A stretch of DNA of 64,000 nt from Prionace glauca (lineage: Eukaryota > Chordata > Chondrichthyes > Carcharhiniformes > Carcharhinidae), in NCBI GenBank assembly GCA_037974335.1, contig CM075760.1, positions 47,264,138 through 47,328,137 of the forward strand, written 5' to 3'. Each line of letters starts with the position of its first letter. Position 1 is the first letter of the stretch. Shown one piece after another: positions 1 to 11,330 of this stretch. The notes under the pieces are model-generated. The model worked only from the letters and a program-made list of their open reading frames with translations, did not search any database and was not told the DNA's origin. The position numbers and the translations under genes were made by a program.

Positions 1-2150
1 AAAAAACGTTTCTTTCAACCTGATTTCTCAACTTATCATTAACTTCAACATTCAAAAGCGGTAGCCCAGTAAATATTTAAGGAGCAATGATTTCTGCTCA
101 ATCACTAATGCATCATTCTCATCTTCCTTTGAATAATTTCAATCAGTTCTGCCCAGTACTTGTTTGCTGCTCAATGTTTAATGTAATATATTTTTATTCA
201 TTACATATCTCCACATTCTGAATGAAATATCTCTGAAGTATACAACATTGAATTGCAAACATGACTGACCAACAAAAGGAATCGAGTCACTGGGTAATAC
301 ACATCCCATGGTACTTATTTGAGATTGACCAAAGTCAGCCTTTAAACAAAATCAAGTATCTTTAAAGGGAAGAGATTTAAAATGATCTGTTAGTTATACT
401 TGATCCCTTTTTTACTCTGTGTATGAAACATTCTGGCGCCTAAATCTCATTCATCTCTAGGAAGTCCAGCAGATCCGCACTGATTCTCGGTTCCCTCATC
501 TGTCTGAGTAGTTTTTCTTAATTCTTTACTCTGAAGAACGATGTTAAAATGATGGTTCTGTGCAATGTGTACCATTTCCTCTAGTTCAGTTACAGTACAA
601 ATTAACAGTACAAGTATTATCCTACAAACACCATTTGCCAGGGGAGGTTCAGTTCTTTGCTCTATCGCCTGTGAAGCAGATGTTTTCACAATCCAAATCT
701 CACGATGCATTCAGATGCGCCAGTGCAAACCGAGGGGAATGATGAAATGTGAGAGGTGCCGGATTTCGGATGAGATGTTGAATTAGGGACAAGAAAAGTT
801 ATGAAATTGTAGAACTTAGATGGCTGAATGACAAGAAATGCTGCACAATGTACCTGCACAAATCAGCGAGCTTCCTCTTGATGCATAAGCTAAGTGTCTG
901 CCTGTACTCAATGATGAAACAAAACTGAGCAGTTTCTCATGTACTGTTGACTTATCACGTGCCTCTATCTATGTCATGGCATGCCGTTCCCCATTTATTA
1001 CAGCACTGTTTTACAGTCCAGGGCAATCGATCAGAAAACTCTATTCATCGACCCACTATTCATATCCATCTGTGATAAACACTCACCAACATTGGATGGA
1101 ACAATTACCTGACACGCTTGCATAGACATCTCCAGGGTAGACTCCAGTCGCTTTTGAGCTCCCAAGCAGCAGCTGTATCAGTCTTGCTTTCTGACACAGC
1201 CTGTTCAAGGAAAGTAAAGGAAGAAAAGCTGTAATGATAATTGCGGAGATCAATTGCTTAGTGTCCAGAACTTAACAGCGGCTATTCTTTTAAAATTACA
1301 TTAGAAAAATACATTAGAAAAATAAACTAATGGCCAAAGAAGGAGGAAGTGGAATATTGAAAAAAGGAATCCCGGACAAATAAAACCATTTAATTCTGTT
1401 TTCCTGTCTACGTTCCCCGCGACTGCAGCTTCAATCAGTGGATTACTGCATATCCCTGGGACACAAAATTCAACCCGGTTGAAGCCTCCCAGTACACCGA
1501 ACACAAGCTGAGCAAAACGTACATAGATTATATCCCTCTCACTGAACCATCGAGCAGCATTTACCCGATACCTGAGTGAATCACAGTCAATATTCACACC
1601 AAGTTTCCAAAACTTTTCAGTGTTAAATTATTTCATTTGCGTGAAACGCTGAGTGCTGTGAATCTAGAAATGGGCATCCGTTTTACCCAGAGACTTGTTC
1701 CCCAAGGTCAACCTTCAGGTTTGCAATTCAATTTATGTTGGGCATTGAAGTGAATTTCACTTCAAAATGAGGACAAAAGAAGGGAAATATTAAATCTTGG
1801 GACAGACCCTGAGGGAAATGGATCACAATATTAGGATGGAGTTGCAGCTGGGAACGGTGTTATTGATGATTGAGAGTAAATATTGGATCCTTGGGCTTCT
1901 GTTTGTCAGTTCCCTTCCGTCCCATTGAATTCCTCCCTGCAATAAGACACATGGATTCATATTACCTGCACATTCATAGAAGAAAGGGAATGACCAACAC
2001 ATTACAGCAATGTTGCAGGATCAACGTAACTGAAGAGACTTGTATAGAATTGTACACGGTGCTGTCACGCTGCAGTTCTGGAACAAAGTTTTGCAGAAAT
2101 AGAATTGTGGTCATTGACATCCTTGTTTAGAATATCTGCATCAGCTGCTG
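1..2150. other. Intergenic, no gene recognised
   Basis: I see no V-gene motif, RSS or long coding frame here. The open frames are short, lack family motifs and overlap each other on both strands. The sequence is fairly AT-rich and looks like single-copy or very old repeat-derived DNA. Confidence 0.5.
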
Positions 2151-2155
2151 TCTCA

Positions 2156-2229
2156 GTCTCGGCGGCGCAATGGGTCAGCGCGTTCCGCTGTTAACCGAAA
2201 GGTTGGTGGTTCGAGCCCACCCAGGGACG
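2156..2229 (+). tRNA. tRNA-Asn(GTT)-like gene, probably a degenerate copy
   Basis: The sequence follows the vertebrate tRNA-Asn closely. It has a D arm with GCGC pairing, an anticodon loop CTGTTAA with anticodon GTT, and a T arm GGTTCGAGCC ending CCCAGGGACG. Two positions look damaged: the sixth acceptor pair is G opposite A, and the second-innermost anticodon-stem pair is C opposite C. There is only a weak T-run 3' of it. Close identity to a real tRNA argues for a tRNA gene or recent tRNA pseudogene rather than an old SINE head, but the stem mismatches make function doubtful. Confidence 0.6.
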
Positions 2230-2454
2230 GAGCTTGCACTATTTTCTCACCGTCACCATTCTTAAGCGAACCGCTGCGGGTTGGCAATAGGTTCAGTGGG
2301 CATCAATAAAAAACATCTCTCAAGTGTTACCGGCTACACTGTTATCTGTTGTCGCCAACATTACTTAATGACTATTGACTACCGACATCTTACATATAAC
2401 GTTGTATACATGCTTCCATTATACCATTAAACTTAACAATTAGAATCCAGACAT

Positions 2455-3090
2455 GAATTTGTGACCGAGCATTTGTTCCAATTCCATATCCCTGCTTCCA
2501 TTCATTATTCTATAGATCATAAATCTGTCTAACCCAAACTGAAATGTGTTCAATGATGGAGCATCTACAGCCCTCTGGCGTAGAGAATTTGAAAGCTTCA
2601 CTACCCTTTGAGTGAAGCAATTTTTCCTGATCGTGAATTATCAGCGCCTTATCCTGGATTGTGCCCCGTGTTTTATATTCTCGGATCAGGGAAAATAATG
2701 CCTCAGCTTCCACCCTATCAAACGCATACAATCATAGCATCCCTGCAGTTTTTCAATGCTAACTATTCCTTCTCATTAAAGCTGTTGAGAATTTCCAGCA
2801 TTTTCTGTTTTTGATTCAGATTCCAGCATCCTCAGATTTTGTTTTTATTTTGTCTAAAATACGGGGATCCAAACTGCACACACTATTCCAAATGTGGTCT
2901 CAACAAAACCCTGAATGACTGTAGCAAAACTTCAAACACTTCAAAACTTAACTCCGTGCTCAAGACTGGAAGGAGAGTTTGACAGTGGATTATTCGTACT
3001 CTGTACATTCCTGTCATCAGTAACTGGATCAGGAAGATGACATATCTCTGTCTCTTTGTACTGTCACCTCTAAACTCCATCTCATCTCAA
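2455..3090 (-). mobile_element. Old CR1-like LINE 3' relic, interrupted
   Basis: On the minus strand this resembles the C-terminal reverse-transcriptase/3' region of the CR1-like LINEs seen elsewhere in the window, such as the stretch read in plus as 'ccctttgagtgaagcaattt'. It is diverged and its frames are broken. A fragment of the 'tttccagcattttctgttt' hairpin repeat at about 2745-2845 splits it. Only the 3' part of the LINE is present. Confidence 0.6.
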
Positions 3091-4080
3091 TGCCGTGTGT
3101 CATATAATCGCTTTCCCTGCTTTCCAGGTAAAGCTCGGGTTCACCAACTGTCTGTGCTTCTATCAAACAGCTAATTGGCTCTGGGAGCTGGACAGCCAGA
3201 GGGAGCTGGATGAGAGGCAGCGACAGAAACAGGAAGAGAAGCGATTTGATAGCATTTGGTAAATGATTGTGCCAGTTGCTCTCCGTGATGAATGCCTGCC
3301 GTGTGTTACCTTGTAAGTTCCACAGAAGCCACAGTGATGAGTTTGGTGGGATTTGGGAATTGAAGGTGTCACACGAGCAGCTTGCGGGACTATTTCACCT
3401 CACTGTCGATTTCATGTTCTAGCGAACAGGAAACGCTGTTTATATTGGCTGATACAGTCCCTTGTGTTCCATCTAAACATGACAGATGAAAGGAAAAGCT
3501 TGTTTTTGGTGAATCAAAAATCTGAAGTAAAAAAAATGGAAGGCAGATGGTTCATGGATAAATTAGTTATTTTTTAAAGCGCTTGCATCATCTTCACTGA
3601 TGGTCTCGTGATTAGGATTCAGCACTTTCATTGCTATGACCCCGGTTCGATTCCTGGTCAGGTAATGTAGACTTATTTCTGTGTAACGACACTGCGTTAC
3701 TTCCTGGTCACCACAGATCTCGTGCGAATCAGTATCACTGAGATTTTCTCTTTGGCGTCTGAATTGGAGATATCACCTGTAAAGAACAGGAGAGAACAGA
3801 GCTATAGGGTCCAAGGCACTGACGATAAAAATGGTGATACAGGTTAGGATATGGTTTTTTAATGGGGTAAATTTTATTGTTTCTACTGACACAAATATTT
3901 CGCAGATCTGGGTCCAAACCTCGGGCTCAATGACAAGAAATACTTTAATTGAATTAAACAGTAAACTCTCCGACCTCCAGCGAAGTGGAAGCAGTTTTTC
4001 ACTCAGAAACTGATGACTGTGTTTAACCTGTTTTCATGTCATCTGTTCCACTGCTGAGGCCATAAAAATTCTTCCGCTTG
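3090..4080. other. Intergenic, no protein gene recognised
   Basis: Apart from the tRNA-Glu-like sequence listed separately, I see no coding frame with recognisable motifs, no RSS and no clear repeat here. Confidence 0.4.
3594..3665 (+). tRNA. tRNA-Glu(TTC)-like pseudogene
   Basis: The order of parts matches vertebrate tRNA-Glu: a D-arm region with TGGTCTCGTGATTAGGATTC, an anticodon loop containing CTTTCAT (anticodon TTC), and a T arm with CCCGGTTCGATTCCTGG. Two of the seven acceptor-stem pairs do not match and the anticodon stem is altered, so I call it a pseudogene or a tRNA-derived repeat head. The box B sequence GGTTCGATTCC is intact. Confidence 0.5.
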
Positions 4081-4085
4081 AAATC

Positions 4086-5256
4086 ACTACCTCACAAGAG
4101 GTTATTGCAGAAAGTCAGGGGACATGGAGTTGGGGGTAGGGTGTTAGCGTGGATAGAGGATTGGTTGTCAAATAGGAGGCAGAGATTGGGGGTCAATGGG
4201 TGCTATTCGGATTGGCGGATGGTGACTAGTGGAGTGCCCCAGGGGTCGGTGCTAGGACCTCAGCTATTTACCATTTATATAGATGATCTGGAGGAGGGAA
4301 CCAAGTGTATGGTGTCAAAATTTGTTGGTGACACCAAGATTGGTGGAACGGCAAATTGTGCGGAGGGTGTGGAGGGTCTACAGAAGGATCTAGATAGGCT
4401 GGGCGAATGGGCCAGGAAATGGCAAATGGAATTTAATGTTGGCAAGTGCGAGGTGGTCCACTTTGGAAGGAAGAATGGTAGGAAGGACTATTACTTACGT
4501 GGCGAAAAACTGCAGCAGGCGGCGGTGCAGAGGGACCTCGGGGTCCTTGTGCATGAGTCGCAAAAACCCAGCTTGCAGGTGCAGCAGGTGGTCAGGAAGG
4601 CGAATGGGATGCTGGCCTTCATAGCGAAGGGGATTGAATGTAAAAGTAGGGAGGTCTTGCTGCAGCTGTATAGGGCATTGGTGAGGCCGCAGCTGGAGTA
4701 CTGTGTGCAGTTTTGGGCGCCGTACTTACGCAAGGATATTTTGGCCTTGGGGGGAGTGCAGAGGAGGTTTACTAGGCTGATGCCGGAGTTGAGGGGGTTG
4801 AGCAATGAGGAGAGGCTGAATAAATTAGGCTTGTACTCGTTAGAGTTTAGAAGAATGAGGGGAGATGTCATTGAGACGTATAAGATGATGAATGGGATGG
4901 AAAGGATAGAGGTGGAGAGGCTGTTCTCGCTCAGAAAGGTTAGTAGGACTAGGGGGCACAGCCTCAAGATAAAGGGGGGGGGGGGCGGTTTAGAACGGTG
5001 TTGAGGAGGGACTTCTTCACTCAAAGGGTGGTGAATCTCTGGAATTCTCTGCCCGTTGAAGTGGTGGAGGCTGCCTCGCTAAATACTTTTAAGACGCGGG
5101 TTGATGGGTTTTTGATAAGAGAGGGGTTAAGGGTTATGGGGAATGTGGAACTGAGCCACATCAGATCAGCCATGATCTTATTGAATGGCGGGGCAGGCTC
5201 GAAGGGCTAGATGGCCGACTCCTGCTCCTATTTCTTATGTTCTTATGTTCTTATTA
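4086..5256 (+). mobile_element. 5'-truncated CR1-like LINE (family A), RT half
   Basis: The plus frame encodes the second half of a non-LTR reverse transcriptase. It starts inside the RT at KRLLQKVRGHGVGGRV and continues through SGVPQGSVLGPQLF, the thumb region and the HSLKIKGG tail. The active-site block, normally FADD in this family (seen intact at 61.5 kb), reads FVGD here. A G-run near 4975 shifts the frame before the last 70 residues. The 3' end has the family's 8-bp tail repeats (TTATGTTC) at about 5237-5255. 5' truncation and short tail repeats are usual for CR1-clade elements. It cannot move by itself. Confidence 0.85.
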
Positions 5257-5669
5257 ATTCTATTAATCGTTTATCAGCTCCTAATCGTGACTGGAACAAT
5301 CCTTTTGTACTCCTTATGTTAATAATTCTCAGTCTGTAAGTGAATTTTAATGAGATGTGTTTAGTTACGGTTAGTTATTGGGATTTGCCTCAGCTGGCAG
5401 GTTTCAGTTTACACTATTGAATGATACTTCGCTTGTATTTTCAATGTTAGTGCCGAGTGACCCCCAAATAAACAGCAGCCAATTCTTCCCTCGTACAGCG
5501 AATCTCAGAATCAGCAGGAATCTGCCTTCGATGTTAACGGTTTTGTAAGGTGTTTATGTGGATTGTTCTCGGGGTTTGTGTTCACGGGAATACATTCACG
5601 TGTCAATGTCAGACCCGCTGTTACAACCGGCACCCAGCAGACAACAGCTGTGACCCAGAAACCCGAGGC
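5257..5669. other. Spacer between LINE and first V gene
   Basis: This stretch contains no coding frame with motifs. It is the 3' flank of the minus-strand V gene that follows. Confidence 0.4.
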
Positions 5670-5708
5670 AGTTTTTGTACGAGGATTTCACTCATTTTCA
5701 TCACTGTG
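5670..5708 (-). other. 23-spacer RSS of V gene 1
   Basis: Heptamer CACAGTG (5708-5702) is perfect, the spacer is exactly 23 bp (5701-5679), and nonamer ACAAAAACT (5678-5670) differs from consensus at one base. This is the normal type for a TCR V segment. Confidence 0.93.
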
Positions 5709-6724
5709 AGACTCTGTGCACAGTAATAGACCGCGGTGTCAGACAGCAGCAGCTCCGAGATGGTCAATCGGTACAACTTTTCTGATTTCTCGATTGTATC
5801 AGAAAACCGGGTCTGAGCGAAATCCGCCTTCAGTTCATCACCGCCGCTCGTACTCCTCCGGACCGCAAACTCAGGCTGTCTGCCTGGGTATTGACGGTAC
5901 CAGAATAAATAATCTGCATCGTCGGTATAGGTGCAGCTTAAAGTGACACTTTCTCCCTCTGTCCGTGTGAGTGAGGATTCCTGCTGAGGAACAGAATCTC
6001 CATTGCTCAGATCTGGAAAACACGGTAAAAGAAATAAAAAACATTCAGCTGAACGGAGGGTGAAAATTCACTGTCGGTGTAACATAAAAATAGACATTAA
6101 ATAATATCAAACTCGCTCCAACTGATCTACGTTCCTGTTCAGAATCCCCAGAAGAGTCCGCGATCTCAATTCCTTCTGTCCCTTTCCCCCTCATTGACTA
6201 ATCTTTCCCCATCCCAACTGTGTCTTTATTCCTCTCTTCAAGTGTTCATTCTGTTAATGTGAGTCACTTTCTACAGAACTCCCTCGAAAGGAGATTCGTT
6301 GTAATTTCCAGTTGATCTTTTCATTTCACTCAGATTTATGGGATATCGATTTGGAATCCTCCCCGAATGGAATCATCCTTTCCCTGTCCGCCGTACTGAA
6401 CCTCTTCATCATTATAAATACATCAATCAGGTTACTCTTTAATCTTCTGCCAGAAGATAAATTAACCATAATGTTTAGATTGCATTCTGTTGTTGCCATC
6501 TCCCAATTCTGGTATCAGGCTAGCTGTGTGATTTGCCAACCGATATTCCTGTAGGGAAAAGCCAAGAGCAAAGACTCAAATGCTCTAAGGCAGGCCCGAT
6601 GTCTGATTAACTGGAGCGCCCTGCTTTTCAAATTTATTCCTCCAAATGTTACACTCCTTTTTAAAGAGTGAAACTTACCGACAATGAATGTCACCCAGAT
6701 CACAGTGAGGACCGAGCGCCGCAT
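5709..6724 (-). CDS. TCR alpha/delta V gene 1 (two exons, looks functional)
   Basis: Encodes the membrane-distal variable domain of a TCR alpha or delta chain after V(D)J joining. Leader exon 6724-6679 begins MRRSVLTVIWVTFIV and ends in phase 1 before GTAAGT. V exon 6012-5709 follows the acceptor TTTTCCAG. The reading frame is open from DLSNGDSVPQQ through the first cysteine (TLSCTY), the FR2 signature FWYRQYPG, the FR3 block DFAQTRF and the second cysteine in SDTAVYYCAQS. The intron is 666 bp. A canonical RSS follows directly. All conserved V positions are present, so it should be usable. The FR2/FR3 pattern fits TRAV/TRDV rather than Ig. I cannot tell alpha from delta from this window. Confidence 0.92.
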
Positions 6725-6817
6725 TGCTGCTGTTCCTGGATTCCAGGGACTCTTGTGTCTCCCAAAGCTCAGAATATCGAACAAGACAAGGCTGAGACCA
6801 TTGGCTGAGGCTGGTCT

Positions 6818-6885
6818 GATGTCATTTCCTACAGGACGTACGGCAGGAAGAGCTGAAATCACTGGATCTGATTGGCCTGACGTCA
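6818..6885. promoter_or_regulatory. CRE/decamer-like promoter elements of V gene 1
   Basis: A perfect CRE, TGACGTCA, lies at 6878-6885, and TGATGTCA at 6818-6825 lies about 95 bp upstream of the start codon. Read on the minus strand the second is AATGACATCA, close to the mammalian TRBV promoter decamer AGTGAYRTCA, and it adjoins a GGAA core. This combination is known from TCR V promoters. Function here is inferred. Confidence 0.5.
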
Positions 6886-6889
6886 TTGA

Positions 6890-8160
6890 CTTCAACACAA
6901 TTGTTGATTACAAGGAACTGAGACATTGACCATACACTCTGCTGTTCAGAGCGAGGCGAGTAAACACAGCTAGGTTGATCCCAATTGAGCTAAGAGACAG
7001 TTTTACCTTCAATTGACCTGGAAGAAATCGCTTTGAAGAAGGAAATGCAAGTGTTGAATGTGGATGAAGCTGTTCCGAGTATTTGAGTCACAGTCATTAA
7101 TCAGACTGAGTTTGAGACGGGGGTCAATTGGGAAGATGATTTAAGATTTTTCCTGTGATAGAGACATATCAAACAGAGCGGGGAAATACTACGAAAGTGA
7201 ATAGGTGAAACGTCCAAATTTAGTGTATGCTAAAAAGGTTGGTTTATCAAATAAACGTTAAAGGTTTACATCTAATTGCTTAGTTGAAGTGAGCCTCACA
7301 TTTAACTCCTCTGTTCGGGTCTGATGCGATCTATCTTGTGGATACATTCTCCAGATTCTCTCTTTTTCTGAGGGCTGAAAAATGTCTCCAAACATACAAG
7401 ACAAGATCTCTGCTGATTTTCACAAAAGGTACAAAACGGTCCCTTGAAATATCACGGGGATGTTTTCTCTGATACGGCATTTCTGAGCTACACAGCCAGT
7501 AGAGAAGTAACAGAATCAGGACGAAAATCCCACACAGGAAGTTCCAAACAGCGCTCGCATTGCAAAACAAAATCAAAAGTTCCGCCTCGAAAGGCTGAGT
7601 CACCAGCAGCCTCAAAACTAAAACAACATCAAGAACATTTGCGGAATGGTATTAGTTAACTCCAGTGTACAGTTATACTGACAGCAATCTTCATAAATTT
7701 CATTACTTCAATATACTTTTTTTCCTTTCGATGTGTTTTCCGTGACTGTAATATTGAACAACCCTCTCTCCGTATCCCCTCGCAGTTTTCTGGAGCTTTT
7801 GACTGCGGCCTGCTCACACAGATTATTTAAACAGAGTGTGTTGCCGAATAAGAGAAAACTTATACGCGCTGAACAGATTTCGCAAAGCGGTGACTGTGAT
7901 CTTTAAATCAACCCCAAGTAGATTTTCCCCCGTGCCCACTGAGCTTCAGAATGTTTCTCGGGGGCTAGTGTGGTTTCTGTCAGCACTAACAATGCAAATT
8001 TTTCCGATGATAATACACAGATCTGGATTACATTCCCCTACCACCTCTTCCACCTCCCCCAGTCTCTGAAACTGCGGCCGTTCCCCTATCAAGATATGAC
8101 TGTAGCCTTTTCTTTCCATGTCAGCACCAGATCGCCACCAAGTGGTCTCACAGAACCAGA
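6890..8160. other. Intergenic between V genes 1 and 2
   Basis: No V motif or RSS is visible. A minus-strand frame of 94 residues (7615-7331) contains a 20-residue hydrophobic run followed by basic residues, but there is no supported exon. See findings. Confidence 0.35.
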
Positions 8161-8426
8161 CTCACACACGGAAGTGAGGCATGAACATCCTGAGGACAGA
8201 GAAGAAGTTATTAAAGGCCGGGATTAGAACCGGTATCTTCAAATATGACTCTGTGCTGATTTGTTTGTCGGATTGAAATCGGCAGTTTGTTTGTGTAGCT
8301 GCCCCTGGGAACAGTTTCATTCGAAGTTGGTTTGGTTTCCTTTCTCTGTGCATTGTGGCTACACCGACCGCGATTTTACACAAGCGACAACAGATAGCAG
8401 CTGCATTCTGCAGCAAAAAGAAGAAC

Positions 8427-8465
8427 AGTTTTTGTACAGGGCTGAGCTTGTTTTCTGTCACTGTG
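8427..8465 (-). other. 23-spacer RSS of V gene 2
   Basis: Heptamer CACAGTG (8465-8459), 23-bp spacer, nonamer ACAAAAACT (8435-8427). It is identical in heptamer and nonamer to that of V gene 1. Confidence 0.93.
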
Positions 8466-8928
8466 AGTCTGAAAGCGCAGTAATACACGGCGGCGTCAGC
8501 CAGCTTCAGACCCCGGACAGTTAAACTGGTGAATTTATTCTCAGTCTGGAGCTCAACAGAGAAACGGCTTTTGGCAAAATCGGCTTTATCTTCACCACTG
8601 ATCGAGTGTTTCCACAATATAAACTCAGGCTGTGAGTCTGGGTGCTGCCGGTACCAGTAAAGAACGTAGCCGCTCTGTTTAGTATCATATTTACAATTTA
8701 AAGTCACCGCTTCTCCTTCTGTCCTAACATCTGAGGAAGGCGACTGAGTGACAGAATGTCCATGAATCAGATCTGAAAAACAAATATAAAAAGATCTGAC
8801 AGGCGCCTGTTGAAAATTTTGTTTTACACCATGTTTCAAAAATGTAAAAAACAAAGTTGAAATGTGTTTGGTCCACATTTACCTGTCAGAAATATTGCCC
8901 ACACAACCCAGATGCTGAGCAGCCGCAT
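8466..8928 (-). CDS. TCR alpha/delta V gene 2 (two exons, looks functional)
   Basis: Variable-domain gene of a TCR alpha or delta chain. Leader exon 8928-8883 (MRLLSIWVVWAIFLT) ends in phase 1 before GTAAAT. V exon 8772-8466 follows the acceptor TTTTTCAG. The open frame runs DLIHGHSVTQSPSS, first cysteine in TLNCKY, FR2 YWYRQHPDSQPEF, FR3 DFAKSRF, then the second cysteine in DAAVYYCAFR. Leader exons of V genes 1 and 2 are both 46 nt and both V exons start with the split codon G|AT, which suggests duplication from a common ancestor. The intron here is only 110 bp. A perfect heptamer follows the coding end. No defect seen. Confidence 0.93.
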
Positions 8929-9030
8929 TGTCTCTGTCTGCTCTATAGAAGAGGAGTTGGGGATTTTGAAGACATGTTCTAAACCCCGCCCTCAGTAATC
9001 TGCTGTGAGTCTCAGGATGTTTTCACTTCA

Positions 9031-9055
9031 CTTCCTGATGTTCCCAGTGACATTG
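9031..9055. promoter_or_regulatory. ETS and decamer-like elements upstream of V gene 2
   Basis: On the minus strand CATCAGGAAG (9040-9031) contains an ETS core (CAGGAAG). On the plus strand AGTGACATTG (9046-9055) matches 8 of 10 positions of the TRBV decamer. They lie 100-130 bp upstream of the leader ATG, at a plausible promoter distance. The role is inferred. Confidence 0.4.
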
Positions 9056-10125
9056 AGAATAGGCAGGCTGGTGAGCTGGCTGCCAGTGGCTGGCTGCCAA
9101 TGGTTGGAAACACTCAGAGCCGGGGAACAGTCAGTGCTTTATGGAAGGAATATTTCCGTTTTCCACAGCAGATGGTGACAGTTAAACCCGATTCTGATTA
9201 TTGTGACCGTCAAACTCAGGCTTGCTCCAGGATTTGGTTCATTCAGGATCAGTCCGTTTAAGCTTTACCATCGGCTCAGCCTTGACTGCGAGATTTCCCT
9301 CATGAAACACTGAGACAATTATTGAACACTTATTGCATTTTATATCGGAGTGGTTGATTGACTCATCACATTGTCAGCGACCCTGCCGTTCGAAGAGAAC
9401 CTCCCAATTCAAGGAAGGAGCGGTTCTACCGCCGTTCAGCGGATCTGATAATCAGCTACGGAATCCTTCCCAACATAGTTCAAAGGAAGGGATATGTGTT
9501 TGTGACGATATGCTTAAAAAGTATACCTGCCGCATTGGACAAAGGTACTGGCTGTCACTGTACATTCTGTGGAACAATCTTGAAGTTTTCACATTTCCAC
9601 TAATGTAACGTCTCTCAATGGCACCTCTGTTTAAAATTACTAACTTCAATCGGGTTAGTTATCGTGTATTCAATGAGCCACCACCCTCGGAGTTTGGAAT
9701 TTGTTTAAGAGGTAATAATGTCAGCACTTCTAGTAACTCCACAACCGTGTGTTCAAAACACGAGAGCAAAGTTCAGACAGCAGATAAACAGTCTCCTGAG
9801 GATATGTAAAGCTTGTCCTCATTACCTACAATTCAATACCAGCCGGCTAGGAAAATCTTTTCGGTGTCACTTCCATTCATAAAAGAAATGAATATGGTGC
9901 TGAAATGATTACAGTGTAATAATTCAGAAAACAGCTCTCACAATGGGTTTTCATTCACATTTTCATATCCTTTTCCACATCAGACACACCTTCTCTCACT
10001 CGCTCTGGCCTCTGATCAATATCAGGCTCCAATCCTGCTACAATGCGGGTGTTTTTGTAATGATTATTGACCACTTTATCTTCTTCAAAACATTGAAGCA
10101 AATTGGGTTCAAGCATTTAAATTAC
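9056..10125. other. Intergenic, no gene recognised
   Basis: I see no V motif, RSS, LINE frame or SINE signature. The short open frames overlap each other and carry no recognisable domain. Confidence 0.4.
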
Positions 10126-10127
10126 CA

Positions 10128-10375
10128 TTGCAAACAGTGCAGAAGGAGGCTATTTGGCCCATTAAGTCTGCATCCTTCGCAATCACACCGAGGCCCAGTC
10201 CCCATAGTCCCTACTAGCTTCCCTAACACTAAAGGGCAATTTAGTATGGCCGATCAACCTAACTTTGGACTGTGAGGGGAAACCGGAGAACCCAGACGAG
10301 AAAGTGCAAACTCCACATAGGCAGTGACCAGAGGCCCCGGCGCTGTGAGGCAAAGTGCCACCAATGGTGCCTATT
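10128..10375 (-). mobile_element. tRNA-derived SINE, minus orientation
   Basis: It has the typical order for this SINE read backwards: cagtgcagaaggaggc..., a middle block with 'aagggcaatttagtatggcc', then 'gtgcaaactccacatag' and the degraded tRNA-like head. The same element recurs many times in the window. It resembles the elasmobranch HE1-type SINE, a family name I give from memory. Confidence 0.65.
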
Positions 10376-10800
10376 CGAAGAAATGTTCCGATGGCGGTGG
10401 ACAGAAAGGGAGAGAATCTTTGTTATTCATTGGCCTCGCCTGATAGCTTCGTTTTGTGGCTCAGTGGAGTTTTGCCGGACTGATTAAGATGCCGAGCAGA
10501 AAATCAGGTTCTGAATCGTTGAACTAATATTGGAAAAAAAAACAAAGCAATTACAAATGAAAAATGGAAACTGGAGGCAGGAAAGAAAAGAATGGGAAAA
10601 TAAATTGAAAGGAACAAGGACAATTAACATGTAAACAATTAAGATTCCACAGATGTACTTGTGCAATCTATTTTTAATGTGTTGCGAATTGAAATCATAA
10701 AGTAATACAGTTCTGCGAGTGGACCTCACAATCTATTGTGTTTTGTATTATTTGCAGGTTGAGAAAGATCCCTGTGGCTCTCACACCGCTGAGCGAATTA
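10376..10800. other. Intergenic, no gene recognised
   Basis: AT-rich sequence between the SINE and the V relic. No motif seen. Confidence 0.35.
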
Positions 10801-10867
10801 TTGCTGCTCTTCATCGGTGTGAGAGCGCCCTCTGCTGCTCAGTCTCTGTAGTTGTCGCTGTGGAATT

Positions 10868-11050
10868 TTGACTGGGACCCGCGACATCTCTGCAGCAGGG
10901 TGGGGACTCATGGCACTGAAATACACAGCGGTGTCGGAGATCAGGACCTTGTTAATCATTACCTCAGTGATCTTGGTAGTTTTACTAAACTTTGATTTCA
11001 AAATTTGGGCTCGAAGTTTCTTATCCCCCCAAAGTGATAGAGCATGTGAG
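10868..11050 (-). pseudogene. TCR V relic (FR3 end only), V gene 3
   Basis: The minus strand encodes the end of a V domain: KSKFSKTTKITEVMINK, then VLISDTAVYFSA. The second conserved cysteine is replaced by serine (YFSA, not YFCA), so the Ig fold disulfide is lost. FR1, FR2 and the leader are absent, and a plus-strand LINE fragment begins at about 11065 where FR2 should be. A poor RSS-like arrangement follows (CACCCTG, 23 bp, GTCAAAATT). This is a dead fragment. Confidence 0.75.
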
Positions 11051-11064
11051 AGATGGATGCTCAG

Positions 11065-11330
11065 CCAGAACCTGATGTCCTCGCGTGTGAGTCGCTGAAA
11101 GTAAACGTGCAGTTACAGCAGGCAGTAAAGAAGAAAAATGATTTGCTAACCTTCATAGCAAGAGGGTTTGAGTACAGGAATAGGGATGTTTTGCTGCAAT
11201 TCTATCGGGCATTGTGGGGCCACACCTGGAGTATTTTGTGTAGCTTTGACGTCCTCATCCGAGAAAGGATGTCCTCGCTACAGAGGGATTGCAGAGAAGG
11301 TTTACCAGGCTGTTTCTTGGGATGTTAGTT
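11065..11330 (+). mobile_element. CR1-like LINE fragment
   Basis: The frame DVLACESLKVNVQLQQAVKK and then LTFIARGFEYRNRDVLLQFY matches the post-catalytic part of the CR1-like reverse transcriptases at 4.1, 14.1 and 61 kb. It is truncated at both ends and diverged. It adjoins the V relic, so its insertion or a linked deletion probably removed the rest of that V gene. Confidence 0.75.

Noticed and set aside
1080-1250. Minus-strand stretch ending at a GTAATT donor as a possible TCR J.
   Set aside because: No FGxG motif and no 12-spacer RSS.
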